Positions 63,192 to 64,000 of a stretch of 64,000 nucleotides of DNA are shown in pieces. The notes beneath the pieces were generated by a model. That model did no database searches. It saw only the letters and a program-made list of their open reading frames with translations, and was not told the origin of the DNA. Source of the stretch: JBJSXJ01 sp044235425 (GTDB lineage Bacteria > Planctomycetota > Planctomycetia > Pirellulales > Pirellulaceae); the NCBI GenBank assembly GCA_044235425.1, contig JBIIHW010000031.1:1-64000 (forward strand), written 5' to 3'. How positions within the stretch are numbered: position 1 is the stretch's first letter; every line of letters begins with the position of its first letter. The translations under genes and the position numbers were made by a program.

Positions 63192-64000
63192 GTGACATTC
63201 GTCTCAATTATTATTCCCGTCTACAACGGGGAAAAATACTTGCCCACCACCTTGCAATCGATTCGTAATCAGACTTTCCGTGCCACGGAGATAATCGCGA
63301 TCGACGACGGGTCACAGGACAGGTCTCAAGAAGTTCTGCGGCAAGTTGATAATCTGACGATCCTGAAGACGGATCGTGTGGGACCTAATGCAGCTCGACA
63401 ACATGCCCTAATGCATTCCCAGGGACAGTTGATTGCCTTTCTCGATCAAGATGACATCTGGCATCCCGACCATTTATCGAACGCCGTGGAAGCACTCCAG
63501 CAAAACCCATCGGCGAGTGCCTGGATTGGACCGAGAAACACTTTTACCGAAAAGCTCCCTAAGCTAGGTCAAAAAACTCGATTACCGCATCAGATCAATC
63601 CTGCGGAGTTCTTTCCTGTCCACCTGATCGATGCCCCTTCCATGGTTGTTGTTCCCAAATCGAAGCTGCAAACCGTCGGCGGCTGGCCCATGGACCGGCC
63701 ACTTGCGGCTGATATGCTACTCTGGTGGCGACTATCCACTGAAGGACCTTTTCTTGTCGGAAAAACCCGTACCACGGGTTATCGCTACAGCCGCAACTCC
63801 CTCAGTTCCCAGAATCGCAAAACCCCCGCTCATTACTTGAAATTTCTGAAGGATTCAGCCGAGACAGCCCTCCGCGAACACCAATCCCATCCAACGTCGT
63901 TTTTTACGAGCGAACGAAGCGAGCTTCTTCAAGCCATCGACCAACTCCTCGCCGCGTTAAACGATCCTCCTGCTTTTCGCAATAGCTGGCTAAGCCTCCT
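63192..64000 (+). CDS. glycosyltransferase family 2 protein (partial, runs off the end)
   Basis: 269 codons from a GTG at 63192 remain open to the window end. The GT-A start FVSIIIPVYNGEKYLPTTLQ, the nucleotide-binding IIAIDDGSQDRSQEVL, the DXD-like region LIAFLDQDDIWHPDHL and MVVVPKSKLQTVGGWP are characteristic. It likely transfers sugars in surface polysaccharide or protein glycosylation. It follows the dehydrogenase gene by 12 bp. Confidence 0.92.
   Translation, partial: MTFVSIIIPVYNGEKYLPTTLQSIRNQTFRATEIIAIDDGSQDRSQEVLRQVDNLTILKTDRVGPNAARQHALMHSQGQLIAFLDQDDIWHPDHLSNAVEALQQNPSASAWIGPRNTFTEKLPKLGQKTRLPHQINPAEFFPVHLIDAPSMVVVPKSKLQTVGGWPMDRPLAADMLLWWRLSTEGPFLVGKTRTTGYRYSRNSLSSQNRKTPAHYLKFLKDSAETALREHQSHPTSFFTSERSELLQAIDQLLAALNDPPAFRNSWLSL

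Noticed and set aside
49641..64000. Prophage or transposon
   Set aside because: No integrase, transposase, phage structural gene or terminal inverted repeats could be seen.

Overview
The window looks like chromosomal DNA of a planctomycete, probably of the Pirellulales type. The support is family content: a Planctomycete-cytochrome/DUF1549/DUF1553 giant next to a DUF1501 protein, a DUF1559 pilin-like protein, DUF1080, PQQ-repeat exported proteins, a Tat-exported Gfo/Idh/MocA oxidoreductase and a serine/threonine kinase. No phage or transposase gene was recognised.

Layout. 1-4108: a hairpin repeat array, then a YnjBCD-like ABC importer (lipoprotein, two permeases, ATPase). 4092-10627 (minus): rpsU, the PSCyt1/DUF1549/LamG/DUF1553 protein, DUF1501 and a small lipoprotein. 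10893-19426: a short coiled-coil protein, a UbiB/ABC1 kinase, a quinoprotein-like beta-propeller and a YhaO/YhaN (SbcCD-like) nuclease-ATPase pair. 19440-19940: five 102-bp units with two hairpins each. 20542-29332: a second PQQ propeller, DUF1080, a HEAT/propeller protein, a PAS-GAF-REC protein coupled to a metallophosphoesterase, and an SDR. 29504-32112: two related HTH regulators around a PD-(D/E)XK-like hypothetical, then tRNA-Cys. 32559-48218: mostly housekeeping and metabolic genes (NYN/YacP, sugar isomerase-like, Gfo/Idh/MocA, DoxX-like, D-2-hydroxyacid dehydrogenase, kinase, DUF1559, QueG, HEAT-type alkylation-repair-like protein, MBL-fold hydrolase).

48.2-64.0 kb reads as an accessory region: two decayed gene fragments, two sulfotransferase-like genes, two glycosyltransferases, a second D-2-hydroxyacid dehydrogenase, and long stretches with no supportable gene. 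At its centre (51245-58580) are five overlapping plus-strand genes: a SAM methyltransferase, an asparagine-synthase-like ATP enzyme lacking an amidotransferase Cys, a minimal NRPS module (A-T-TE), a DadA-like flavin oxidoreductase and a threonine-synthase-like PLP enzyme. I recognise no described pathway with this set. The TE carries Cys where Ser is usual, and the A domain lacks the usual substrate-binding Asp. I infer a small-molecule pathway on an unusual amino or related acid. This is the best candidate for an undescribed system.

A second theme is minisatellites. At least eighteen short tandem arrays (units of 9-21 bp) lie in 64 kb, apart from the hairpin arrays. Arrays inside genes almost all have units divisible by three (12, 15, 21 bp). 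Intergenic arrays usually do not (14, 16, 17 bp). One exception is an 11-bp array inside the methyltransferase gene.
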